Positions 43,681 to 50,619 of a stretch of 64,000 bases of DNA are shown piece after piece (the stretch's first letter is position 1; every line of letters begins with the position of its first letter). The stretch spans positions 97,017-161,016 of the forward strand of contig CAUTYX010000002.1 of NCBI GenBank assembly GCA_963542695.1, in the 5' to 3' direction. The notes beneath the pieces were generated by a model. The model ran no database searches. It saw nothing but the letters and a program-made list of their open reading frames with translations, and was not told the DNA's origin. The DNA is from RUG100 sp963542695. Its GTDB lineage: Bacteria; Bacillota; Clostridia; Peptostreptococcales; Anaerovoracaceae. The translations under genes and the position numbers were made by a program.

Positions 43681-43932
43681 TTATTTTCCAAAGAGATCTT
43701 TCTTTTCATAGGGTTCTGAAGAAATGGAGATATAATGGTAGCCGGTATCTTCAATGGCTGCCTTGAGTGCCTCCGGGTTGGCTTCTTCATCGCTGACAAA
43801 GGTAGCTTGGTTTTTCTTGTGAGAAGCCGAAACCTTCTTTGCCCCCGGGATTGTCTTTCGAATGACATCGTTTATATGAGATTCGCACATCCCACACATC
43901 ATTCCTTCAATTTCAATTGTAGTCTTGACCAT
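43681..43932 (-). CDS. Heavy-metal-associated (HMA) domain protein
   Basis: 83 residues with an HMA core and the metal motif GMMCGMCESH (CxxC). A copper-chaperone-like ferredoxin fold is predicted. The C-terminal ~20 residues (SEPYEKKDLFGK) extend beyond the standard domain. It lies 46 bases before the P-type ATPase gene, the expected metal donor for it. Confidence 0.9.
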   Translation of the reverse strand: MVKTTIEIEGMMCGMCESHINDVIRKTIPGAKKVSASHKKNQATFVSDEEANPEALKAAIEDTGYHYISISSEPYEKKDLFGK

Positions 43933-43949
43933 GATGACACTCCTTTCTA

Positions 43950-44174
43950 TTACAGCTGGTTTACCATTACCTTAATGCCAATTTGTTTTCCCAAAGCAAA
44001 TCGAGAGCCTTTGACATTTACCACCAAGTTTCCTTCGCCAACGGTACTGACGATTTCCACCTGTGCTCCGGCAACAAAACCCATATCCTCCAAGTGTTTT
44101 TTCTGCTCACTGCTGCCGCCTACCTTTACTACCTGTACGCGGTCACCGGTGGCTGCCAACGTTAATGGCATCAT
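43950..44174 (-). CDS. FeoA domain protein
   Basis: 74 residues from ATG 44174 (a GTG at 44183 and an ATG at 44171 are alternatives). The SH3-like FeoA fold is indicated by GDRVQVVKVGGSSEQKKHLEDMGF and FALGKQIGIKVMV. FeoA normally assists the FeoB ferrous-iron transporter, but no feoB is here. It opens the metal operon instead, with a 17-base gap to the HMA gene. TTAGA-aaa-TCTAA and TTAGC...GCTAA repeats lie upstream near a TTGACT/TAAGCT promoter. Confidence 0.85.
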   Translation of the reverse strand: MMPLTLAATGDRVQVVKVGGSSEQKKHLEDMGFVAGAQVEIVSTVGEGNLVVNVKGSRFALGKQIGIKVMVNQL

Positions 44175-44256
44175 ACAAACCACTTCCTTTTTTCCAGTTA
44201 GATTTTTCTAATTGCATTTAGCTTACTGCATTGCAAGGCTAAAGTCAATATTCCTC

Positions 44257-44297
44257 GAAAAAACTCTCGCAATTCTTTTACCAATTGCAAGAGTTTT
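44257..44297. terminator. Bidirectional terminator between the metal operon and adhesin A
   Basis: Stem AAACTCT(C/T)GCAATT / AATTGC(A/G)AGAGTTT with T-runs on both strands. It lies just beyond the adhesin A stop codon. Confidence 0.85.
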
Positions 44298-44327
44298 TAT
44301 CAATTATTTTCAGTTTTCATTTGAATA

Positions 44328-46421
44328 TTACTTAGATTTTCTTTTTCTGTCTAAGGCCATTGCTATCAATGACAAAGCAGATATTCCTAGCAATACACCA
44401 TGACTCAAAAGATTTCTATTATCACCGGTCTTGTATTTTCTTTTCATTTTACCTATATTCTTTGAGTCACTGCTATCCTTGGTATTGATTTTATAGGTGT
44501 TAGTGATCACATATCCATTCACTCCATTGTCTTTTATGGTTGTATTGTAGTCTTTTAATTTTTCCTCTTCAATGGTATATTTTATTTTCTTTCCATCGTG
44601 GAATTTAGCCAAATTTTTAAAGGTGTATTGCCATTTTTCTTCTTCAGTAATGATTTTTTTATCTATTCTTTTTCCATTGGCTAAAAGATAGACAGTGATT
44701 TTGTGCGCTGTTTTTCCAACCCATTTTTTCGTTACAGGAATGGAAACCTTGCCTTTACTAGTGTTTGTAATGGTAAAGCCATTTTCTGCATCACCGGAAA
44801 TGTCTGTATCATAACCGGCAATCTTTTCTTCTACTACTTTGTAGATAATTGCATGTCCATCTTTTTCATCGTATTTTGGCAAATCTATAAAGGTGTACTT
44901 CCACTTGGTATCAGCTTTCAAGACCGCCGTCTTTTTTTCCTTATTGTCTGCAAGCAGCTTCACGAACACGGCATCTTTTGCTCCTTCCACCCATTTTTTT
45001 ATAACTGGTATGAAAATCCGTTGCATATTTGTGTTTGTAATGATAAAGCCGTCTTTAACACTTCCGGTTATTTTAGAAATGTATCCATCTAGGCTCACTT
45101 CTTTAACATCATAGCTAATGATATTGCCCAGGCTATCGTATTTATCCAAATTCTTGAAAGTATGTTTCCATTGAGTAGCAGCCGTCAGCTCTACCTGTTG
45201 TTGTTTAACACCATTTTTTAATAATACTACTCTAGCGGAATTTCCAGCTTTTCCAATCCACTTTTTTGTAACAGGAACAGAAATTTTTCCGGTAATGGTA
45301 TTGGTAATAGTAAAGCCACTATCTACATCTCCTTCTACTTTGGATTTATACCCGTCGATACGTTCTTCGGCTATAGCATAGTCAATTTCATGGCCATCTT
45401 TCTCACTATATCTGGGTAAGTGTTCAAAAGTGTACTTCCATTGAGTATCTGCCTTTAATGTTTTCGATTCTTTTACTTTTCCATCTGCAATGAGTTTTAT
45501 CGTTGCTGTATCCGCAGCTTTCCCAATCCATTTTTTCGTTACCGGAACAGAAGCCTTTCCCTTTATGGTATTAACGATGGTGAATCCACTGGTGGCATTG
45601 CCCGAAATACCCGTTTCATAACCATCCACTTTTTGTTCAACGACCTTGTAATCGATTTCATGGCCGTCTTTCTCATCATATTTTGGTAATTCAGTAAAGG
45701 TATGTTTCCATTTGTGCTTAGCTGTTAATTCAGCCGTCTGCTTTACTTTTTCATCCGCTAACAGTTTTACTGTTACGTCACCACCGTCTTTTCCAATCCA
45801 TTTTTTTGTAACAGGAACAGAAATCTTCTCAGTATTATAATTGGATACTATATAACCAGTCTCCGTAGAGTCGGTTACAGTGGATTGATGGCCACTAAAA
45901 CTTTTTTCTTTGATTGTATAGTTTATTGGATTCCCATTGCTATCATATTGATCTAGATTTTTAAAAGTATACCTCCACTGACCGGCTGCTGTTAATTCTA
46001 CTGTTTCTTTTTCTTTATTGTTGGCCAGTAACGTAACCGATGCAGATTTGGTTGGTTTTCCCAGCCATTTCTTTGTAACAGAAACGGTTGTCTTTTTTAT
46101 TTCATTTCTGATAATTTCAACTTGATTTTGATTATTTTCTGTAATATCCACTTTATGCTCTTTTTGCGGATCAAAAGAAATATATGCCGGTCCATTTACT
46201 TCTTTGAAAACCAGTTTTCCCGGTAAAAATCCCTTTTCTCTGATTTGTCCTTGTTCATTGGTTGTCAGGCGAATTTTGGTATCATCTTTATTAGGAAAAA
46301 ATTTGCCACCATCTTCTCTCGAGATTTCAAAGGTGACTCCTTTCACCGGCGTATTTTTATTTCCGGCAACTTTATCAATGTTTAAATAAGCTCTTGTTTT
46401 CCCGCTAATACTTCCTCCCAC
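44328..46421 (-). CDS. Adhesin A, distal part: SpaA-like domain, six Cna_B repeats, wall anchor
   Basis: Open reading of 697 residues; in the same frame it is open back to about 46710. An SpaA/prealbumin-like domain (AYLNIDKVAGNKN...) is followed by six tandem ~88-residue Cna_B repeats, each starting near VPVTKKW and ending GFTITNT. The end is KYKTGDNRN, a hydrophobic helix and DRKRKSK, a wall-sorting-like tail with a YKTGD variant of LPxTG. Cna_B repeats usually carry intramolecular isopeptide bonds and act as stalks. On its own this piece lacks a signal peptide. Confidence 0.8.
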   Translation of the reverse strand: MGGSISGKTRAYLNIDKVAGNKNTPVKGVTFEISREDGGKFFPNKDDTKIRLTTNEQGQIREKGFLPGKLVFKEVNGPAYISFDPQKEHKVDITENNQNQVEIIRNEIKKTTVSVTKKWLGKPTKSASVTLLANNKEKETVELTAAGQWRYTFKNLDQYDSNGNPINYTIKEKSFSGHQSTVTDSTETGYIVSNYNTEKISVPVTKKWIGKDGGDVTVKLLADEKVKQTAELTAKHKWKHTFTELPKYDEKDGHEIDYKVVEQKVDGYETGISGNATSGFTIVNTIKGKASVPVTKKWIGKAADTATIKLIADGKVKESKTLKADTQWKYTFEHLPRYSEKDGHEIDYAIAEERIDGYKSKVEGDVDSGFTITNTITGKISVPVTKKWIGKAGNSARVVLLKNGVKQQQVELTAATQWKHTFKNLDKYDSLGNIISYDVKEVSLDGYISKITGSVKDGFIITNTNMQRIFIPVIKKWVEGAKDAVFVKLLADNKEKKTAVLKADTKWKYTFIDLPKYDEKDGHAIIYKVVEEKIAGYDTDISGDAENGFTITNTSKGKVSIPVTKKWVGKTAHKITVYLLANGKRIDKKIITEEEKWQYTFKNLAKFHDGKKIKYTIEEEKLKDYNTTIKDNGVNGYVITNTYKINTKDSSDSKNIGKMKRKYKTGDNRNLLSHGVLLGISALSLIAMALDRKRKSK

Positions 46422-46654
46422 ATCAATGTTCTTAATTGCTACATCTTCCTGGGTCGATTTAGGAGTATTTTTTTCATGATAGTTTATTTCTGCTTTATTA
46501 TAGAATTTGTCTACATCCGAGTTTGTAATAAAGGCATCGTAGGTAAAGGCGAATTCTACTCCGTTGATAACAGACTCTGGAATGTAAATAGAAATTTTTC
46601 CATTCTCTTTATCGTATTTAATTGTTGAACCGGATGTTCTTCCGTAAGGTGATG

Positions 46655-47398
46655 CTAAAAATTGTTCGATGCTGTTATAATGAAGTTCATAGGTTTTGTG
46701 TTGTTGGCCCCCCAGTATAATGCAATTGCAATGCCGGAGCTATCCAACTTTTGGTTAGCACCTAAAGTATCATTAATTATCAATGGCCCTCCATTGTTAG
46801 AGTCTCCATTGGTATTACCTCGAATAAACCAAGTAACATATCCCGGCTTGCTGTCGCCATACATAACTCCTGTCTTGTATGCAAATACACCGGTATCACC
46901 ACCTTTCGTGTTGCTGATATAAACTCTTTTATCGCCAATGTCTACAGATTTTTTACTGTCCTCCTGTGTGTTAATTCCTCGAAGAGTAAATCGCAAGCTA
47001 CCTTGAATATCATACATATTCTTTACTTCTTCTGTGAATTCAATGATAATTTTATCCGGTGTAAAGGTGGTTCTAACGCCTTTTTGTTGTGGCATAGTAG
47101 AATTAGACTCTACTGTTGCACCATTAGAATGAATAGGAATGATTATCTTCGTGCCGGGATGAATATATTTAGGAGCACCGGCATCTTCTGACTGCCCCGC
47201 AAAACTTAAATCTACGTAAATGTTTTCTGTATGATTGACCTCAGTAGGATTAACCGTAAAACTGGTTACCAGGTCTGCATTTGGTACATACTGTGTATCT
47301 ACAGCATCTGCTTTTTGTGGATGAAATAATCCACAAAATATCACCATGCAAGCCAATAATATGGCGACCAACCTCGATTGTATTGTTATGTCCTTCAT
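46655..47398 (-). CDS. Adhesin A, N-terminal part: signal peptide and first adhesion domain
   Basis: 247 residues from ATG 47398. Signal peptide (LVAILLACMVIFCGLFHPQKADA), then a collagen-binding-type adhesion domain (FTVNPTEVNHTENIYVDLSF, GTKIIIPIHS, EVKNMYDIQGSLRF) of the MSCRAMM/SdrG-like Ig fold. It ends prematurely after IITASNNF because of the G6 frameshift. Confidence 0.75.
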   Translation of the reverse strand: MKDITIQSRLVAILLACMVIFCGLFHPQKADAVDTQYVPNADLVTSFTVNPTEVNHTENIYVDLSFAGQSEDAGAPKYIHPGTKIIIPIHSNGATVESNSTMPQQKGVRTTFTPDKIIIEFTEEVKNMYDIQGSLRFTLRGINTQEDSKKSVDIGDKRVYISNTKGGDTGVFAYKTGVMYGDSKPGYVTWFIRGNTNGDSNNGGPLIINDTLGANQKLDSSGIAIALYWGANNTKPMNFIITASNNF

Positions 47399-47442
47399 TT
47401 TTCCCCTCTCTCTCAAAGCATTTACATGCTATTTGTCTATAT

Positions 47443-47464
47443 GTCACATAAAGGTCACACAAAA
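47443..47464. promoter_or_regulatory. 11-bp direct repeat, candidate AraC operator of adhesin A
   Basis: GTCACATAAAG (47443-47453) followed directly by GTCACACAAAA (47454-47464). They lie about 45 bp upstream of the adhesin A start and near a TTGTGT/TATAGA promoter on the minus strand. Adjacent direct repeats at one helical turn are the usual half-site arrangement for AraC-type activators, and an AraC gene is divergent here. Confidence 0.5.
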
Positions 47465-47593
47465 GCTATACTTTTTAGGATTATATTACAAAACATCATC
47501 ACCATGTTAACCCATTTAGAAACTTTTATTCTTTTTAGTATTGATTTATTTTAATACACTATTTACAATTAAACCTACTGAAAGAAAAGGAGA

Positions 47594-48559
47594 GTGTATG
47601 TTTCGAGAAGATTTTTTTACAATATACAAAATAACGGTCCATATTCCGTGTCCGGTAACAGTGAGCACTTTATCATTACACCTGCAACTAGATCAAAAAG
47701 TTATATAGAAATGCACCTGCTGGAATCTGGCGCATTCATTGCATTTAATCATATCAGAAATAAATGTTTCCAGCCTATTACTTTAAAAAACGATGGAATT
47801 CCACCGGACCTATTGGTTATCAATATCTGTCTTAATGGAAGATGTGAGCTTTCCCTACCCAAAGATAATTTTGTTAGTATCTCCAGTAAGCGTCTAGTGT
47901 TTTCCTCTCAGCTGCCTATACAAAACCTTCATTTCCCTGATGCTCATTACGATGGTATTACCTTGTACATCAATACCACCATTATGAACGCTACAACAAA
48001 AAGTTTTTCCACCTTGTCAGGCCTTGATTTCACTAAATTTGCAAATAAATTTGACTATGTAAATGCCCCATATTACCAATTTTCCAATTATTGGATCGAT
48101 ACCTTATCCAATAGGCTGTGGTCCATTCAGAAGAAAGAGTCAATTGGAATATTGCGTCTGCTATCAGCCTCTCTAGTACATGAGCTTATGACATTGCCGC
48201 AAAAATCATCTCCCAACATTGTCCTCAACAATGCACAGATAGCCTCTGTAGAAGCTTGCCAAGAATTGCTATGCAAAGATTTATCAAGACGATATTCCCT
48301 GCAAGATCTCTCCAACTATGTGGGGATCAACGAGAGCACTCTAAAGGCACGATTTAAAAATGTCTACGGAATGACCATTACCGATTATATGACAAAAAAG
48401 AGAATGGATTTAGCAGAAAAATTGTTATCCACTACCTGCTTGTCAATTGGCGAAATTGCCAATCAATGCGGTTTTAAAAATCATAGCAAATTCACAGTTG
48501 CCTTCAAAAAATTCCATGGAGAAACGCCACTGCACTATCGAAACCTTAGCAATTTTTAA
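47594..48559 (+). CDS. AraC-family regulator of the adhesin locus, probably frameshifted at its start
   Basis: 321 residues in the long frame, starting at GTG 47594. The C-terminal ~100 residues form the AraC double helix-turn-helix (YSLQDLSNYVGINESTLKARF, SIGEIANQCGFKNHSKFTVAFKK). The N-terminal domain is unassigned, probably effector-binding. The AAGGAG site is only one base from the GTG but five bases from an ATG at 47598 in another frame. That frame would join the main frame if the T7 tract at 47612-47618 had one more T (giving MFREDFFYNIQNNG). It is divergent from adhesin A. Confidence 0.75.
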   Translation: MYVSRRFFYNIQNNGPYSVSGNSEHFIITPATRSKSYIEMHLLESGAFIAFNHIRNKCFQPITLKNDGIPPDLLVINICLNGRCELSLPKDNFVSISSKRLVFSSQLPIQNLHFPDAHYDGITLYINTTIMNATTKSFSTLSGLDFTKFANKFDYVNAPYYQFSNYWIDTLSNRLWSIQKKESIGILRLLSASLVHELMTLPQKSSPNIVLNNAQIASVEACQELLCKDLSRRYSLQDLSNYVGINESTLKARFKNVYGMTITDYMTKKRMDLAEKLLSTTCLSIGEIANQCGFKNHSKFTVAFKKFHGETPLHYRNLSNF

Positions 48560-48570
48560 AGAGATGCGAA

Positions 48571-48612
48571 AATACAGCTAAGATTTTCATTTTTGATAGT
48601 CTCAGCTGTATT
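48571..48612. terminator. Bidirectional terminator between the AraC gene and adhesin C
   Basis: AATACAGCT / AGCTGTATT stem with additional internal pairing (AGA/TCT), between convergent genes. Confidence 0.6.
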
Positions 48613-48672
48613 CATATTGCTTATTACACTGTCTATTTCCGCCACACCTGGTATGGTTCTCCGGCTAAACTC

Positions 48673-49131
48673 CTATTTCATAAAATCCTTACGCCGTTTC
48701 CTTCTGGAAATTCCAAGGAGTAGCAATGTAATGCCGGAAACTCCCATGGCCATTGCAGTCATCCTTCTATCAGAGGTATCTCCCGTCAATGGAGATTTCT
48801 TAGACTTGTGAAGTTTTTGGGAAGAACCCGGCCTCTTTGGGTGATGTGGTTTTGTCGGAGGAGTAGGATTTGGTCTCCTAGGTTTCTTTGGTGGGAGAGG
48901 ATCCGGTTTCTTCGGTTGCTCAGGTGATTTTGGATCCGGCTTTTCCGGCTGTTCCGGTGGAGTAGGATTTGGTTTCTTTGGATTGTCAGGTGGTGGTGTC
49001 GGTTGTGGTTTTTCCGGAGGAACCGATTCTTCTTCCGTATTGATAATCTGAAATCCATCCTTCATGGATCCTTTTGCTTCCACCGTATACCGTTTATTGT
49101 TTAGTTTGATTATATTTTCAGTTTCTCCCAC
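48673..49131 (-). CDS. Adhesin C, C-terminal part: Pro-rich spacer and SPLTG wall anchor
   Basis: 152 residues in the same frame as the upstream piece. The end of a Cna_B domain (GSMKDGFQIINTEEE) is followed by ~65 residues of Pro/Lys/Pro-Glu repeats (wall-spanning). Then come SPLTGDTSD, a hydrophobic helix (MGVSGITLLLLGI) and RRKRR. SPLTG fits the (S/P)PxTG motif of clostridial class B sortases. Separate expression is unlikely: no ribosome-binding site was seen and the internal Met lies inside the domain. Confidence 0.7.
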   Translation of the reverse strand: MGETENIIKLNNKRYTVEAKGSMKDGFQIINTEEESVPPEKPQPTPPPDNPKKPNPTPPEQPEKPDPKSPEQPKKPDPLPPKKPRRPNPTPPTKPHHPKRPGSSQKLHKSKKSPLTGDTSDRRMTAMAMGVSGITLLLLGISRRKRRKDFMK

Positions 49132-49203
49132 CTCTTTTACTGTATATTGATGTAGTTCACCATCAAGGGTTTTCGAGGTCGGCAGTTTTTCAAAAGTGGT
49201 TTT

Positions 49204-50619
49204 TCAGTGGTTGCTTTCATCCAGCTTCTTTCTATTGCCAGTCGCTTCTCCATCCTTATAAAGTTCCACTTCTATCTTGTCTACCGGTGGTGAAATCTCT
49301 TTTCCATCGTAGCTTTGCCACTTCTTTTCCACCTGGATATCTCTTGTAGGCGGTGTCATTGGTGTCCATGCAGGCATTGCTTTGTTAGTAATGGTAAAGC
49401 CGTCTTTTACACTGCCATCGACTGTTACCCTAAACCACTTTCCATCTAATTGAAATTCCTCTCCATTCTCTAAGACGTTTCCACTAGGATCAATTTCCTT
49501 TACATCGTACTGTATTTCTTTACCCTCATCAGTACATTGAGGTAAGTTTTCAAAGGTATGTTTCCAGGTGGTATCTTCATTATTTTTCTTTTGTAAAGTA
49601 ACCTGGTCTTTTACTTTGCCATCTGCCAAAAGCTGTATTTTTACTTCCTGACCCGTGTGTCCCTCCCATTTTTTCTCAACGGGAATAGAAATATATTTTT
49701 TACTGTTTTCAATAGTATATTCTTGCCCTTCCACATCGGAACCGGAAACCGTAAATTCCTTTTTCACCGGATGGTTTACATCAAAAGCAATCCAGCCCGG
49801 AACCTTTGATTCGGTCAAAACGTAGGTTGCCAAACCCAGACCTTTTATATCGGCAATTCCTTCACTATTGGTTGTAAGGGTAATAGTCTTTCCTTTGCTA
49901 CTGTAGGTACCATTTTCCTGCCGGATTTGAATGTCGGTTCCATCTTTTCTGGCAAGTGTAAATTCCACGTCTTTGATGGGCTTTTTACTTCCTTTGAGAA
50001 GCTTGATCACTTTCAGCTCTCCCGGCTTGATTCCACTTGCCCAGCCGCCTTGGCGCAAAATCTTCACCTTATGGTTTTTATCTTTGTCGGTAATGGTCCA
50101 ATCTAAATTTGTTACCTTTGCATCGCAAGTATTTTCCACAAACTCGATGGATTTATCTCTCATAACATGATCCTGCACAATAGCACGAAGCCGAATGTTA
50201 AGGGTTTTGCCATCTAAGGTGTCCACCTGCTGCCCTTTTCCAAAGAGATCTGTGGACTTTGGAATAGAAATGGATACGGTTTTCTCCGTCATATCTACAT
50301 GTATGCCTCTGGCTTTTGCACTGGCGGCATTAAACCAATTTCGCCCATCTACATTAAAGACATATTTGTTCTTATTAAAATACTGTAAGTCCCATTTCAT
50401 AGAATCAGGAAGAGTGTCTGTGGCTGTAAACACATAGTCCTTTCCTTCCGTAGAAAGCTTGGCCGCATTAAACCGAAACACCCAGTCTACTCGATTGCCT
50501 TCTCGGTTTCCGGTGTCCCATACACCTCGTTTGGCAAAAGTTTCATCGGTGGTTGTTCCACCTTTTTTGTGAATTACCTTTACATCTTTTGTAATGGTTC
50601 CACAGGTAATATGAATCAT
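49204..50619 (-). CDS. Adhesin C, adhesion and Cna_B part
   Basis: 471 residues read from an internal ATG. Second half of an MSCRAMM-type adhesion domain (WDTGNREGNRVDWVFRFN, DTLPDSMKWDLQYF), an SpaA-like domain (ELKVIKLLKGSKKPIKDVEF) and one and a half Cna_B repeats (ISIPVEKKWEGHTG; IQVEKKWQSYDGKE), ending at the TGA. The preceding half of the adhesion domain is absent. Confidence 0.7.
   Translation of the reverse strand: MIHITCGTITKDVKVIHKKGGTTTDETFAKRGVWDTGNREGNRVDWVFRFNAAKLSTEGKDYVFTATDTLPDSMKWDLQYFNKNKYVFNVDGRNWFNAASAKARGIHVDMTEKTVSISIPKSTDLFGKGQQVDTLDGKTLNIRLRAIVQDHVMRDKSIEFVENTCDAKVTNLDWTITDKDKNHKVKILRQGGWASGIKPGELKVIKLLKGSKKPIKDVEFTLARKDGTDIQIRQENGTYSSKGKTITLTTNSEGIADIKGLGLATYVLTESKVPGWIAFDVNHPVKKEFTVSGSDVEGQEYTIENSKKYISIPVEKKWEGHTGQEVKIQLLADGKVKDQVTLQKKNNEDTTWKHTFENLPQCTDEGKEIQYDVKEIDPSGNVLENGEEFQLDGKWFRVTVDGSVKDGFTITNKAMPAWTPMTPPTRDIQVEKKWQSYDGKEISPPVDKIEVELYKDGEATGNRKKLDESNH

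Larger units (their letters stand above)
44328..47398 (-). pseudogene. Adhesin A: Cna_B-repeat cell-wall surface protein, frameshifted in a G6 tract
   Basis: Reconstructed gene from ATG 47398 (AGGGGA site) to 44328. The first reading frame enters TGGGGGG (plus-strand C6 at 46708-46713) and stops at 46655. A frame one base later continues without a stop through GQQHKTYELHYNSIEQF and on into the Cna_B repeats. One extra G (G7) would restore a ~1020-residue protein: signal peptide, adhesion domains, an SpaA-like domain, six Cna_B repeats and a wall anchor. The state seen is OFF: phase variation, decay or a sequencing slip. Confidence 0.8.
48673..50619 (-). pseudogene. Adhesin C: surface-protein gene lacking its start and with an in-frame TGA
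   Basis: One reading frame carries the whole region, but it begins mid-way through an adhesion domain at a junction with adhesin B (about 50.62 kb) and contains TGA at 49204-49206. That codon sits where Cna_B repeats have a Trp (LDESNH-stop-KTTFEKLP, compare TKWKYTF). The frame then reads on through a Pro-rich wall-spanning region to an SPLTG anchor. It lacks a signal peptide and is therefore non-functional as read. Confidence 0.75.

Noticed and set aside
49131..49206. TGA read as Trp (alternative genetic code)
   Set aside because: Other genes use TGG for Trp and end at TGA in sensible places (e.g. the TAC toxin frame at 31393), so a point mutation is simpler.
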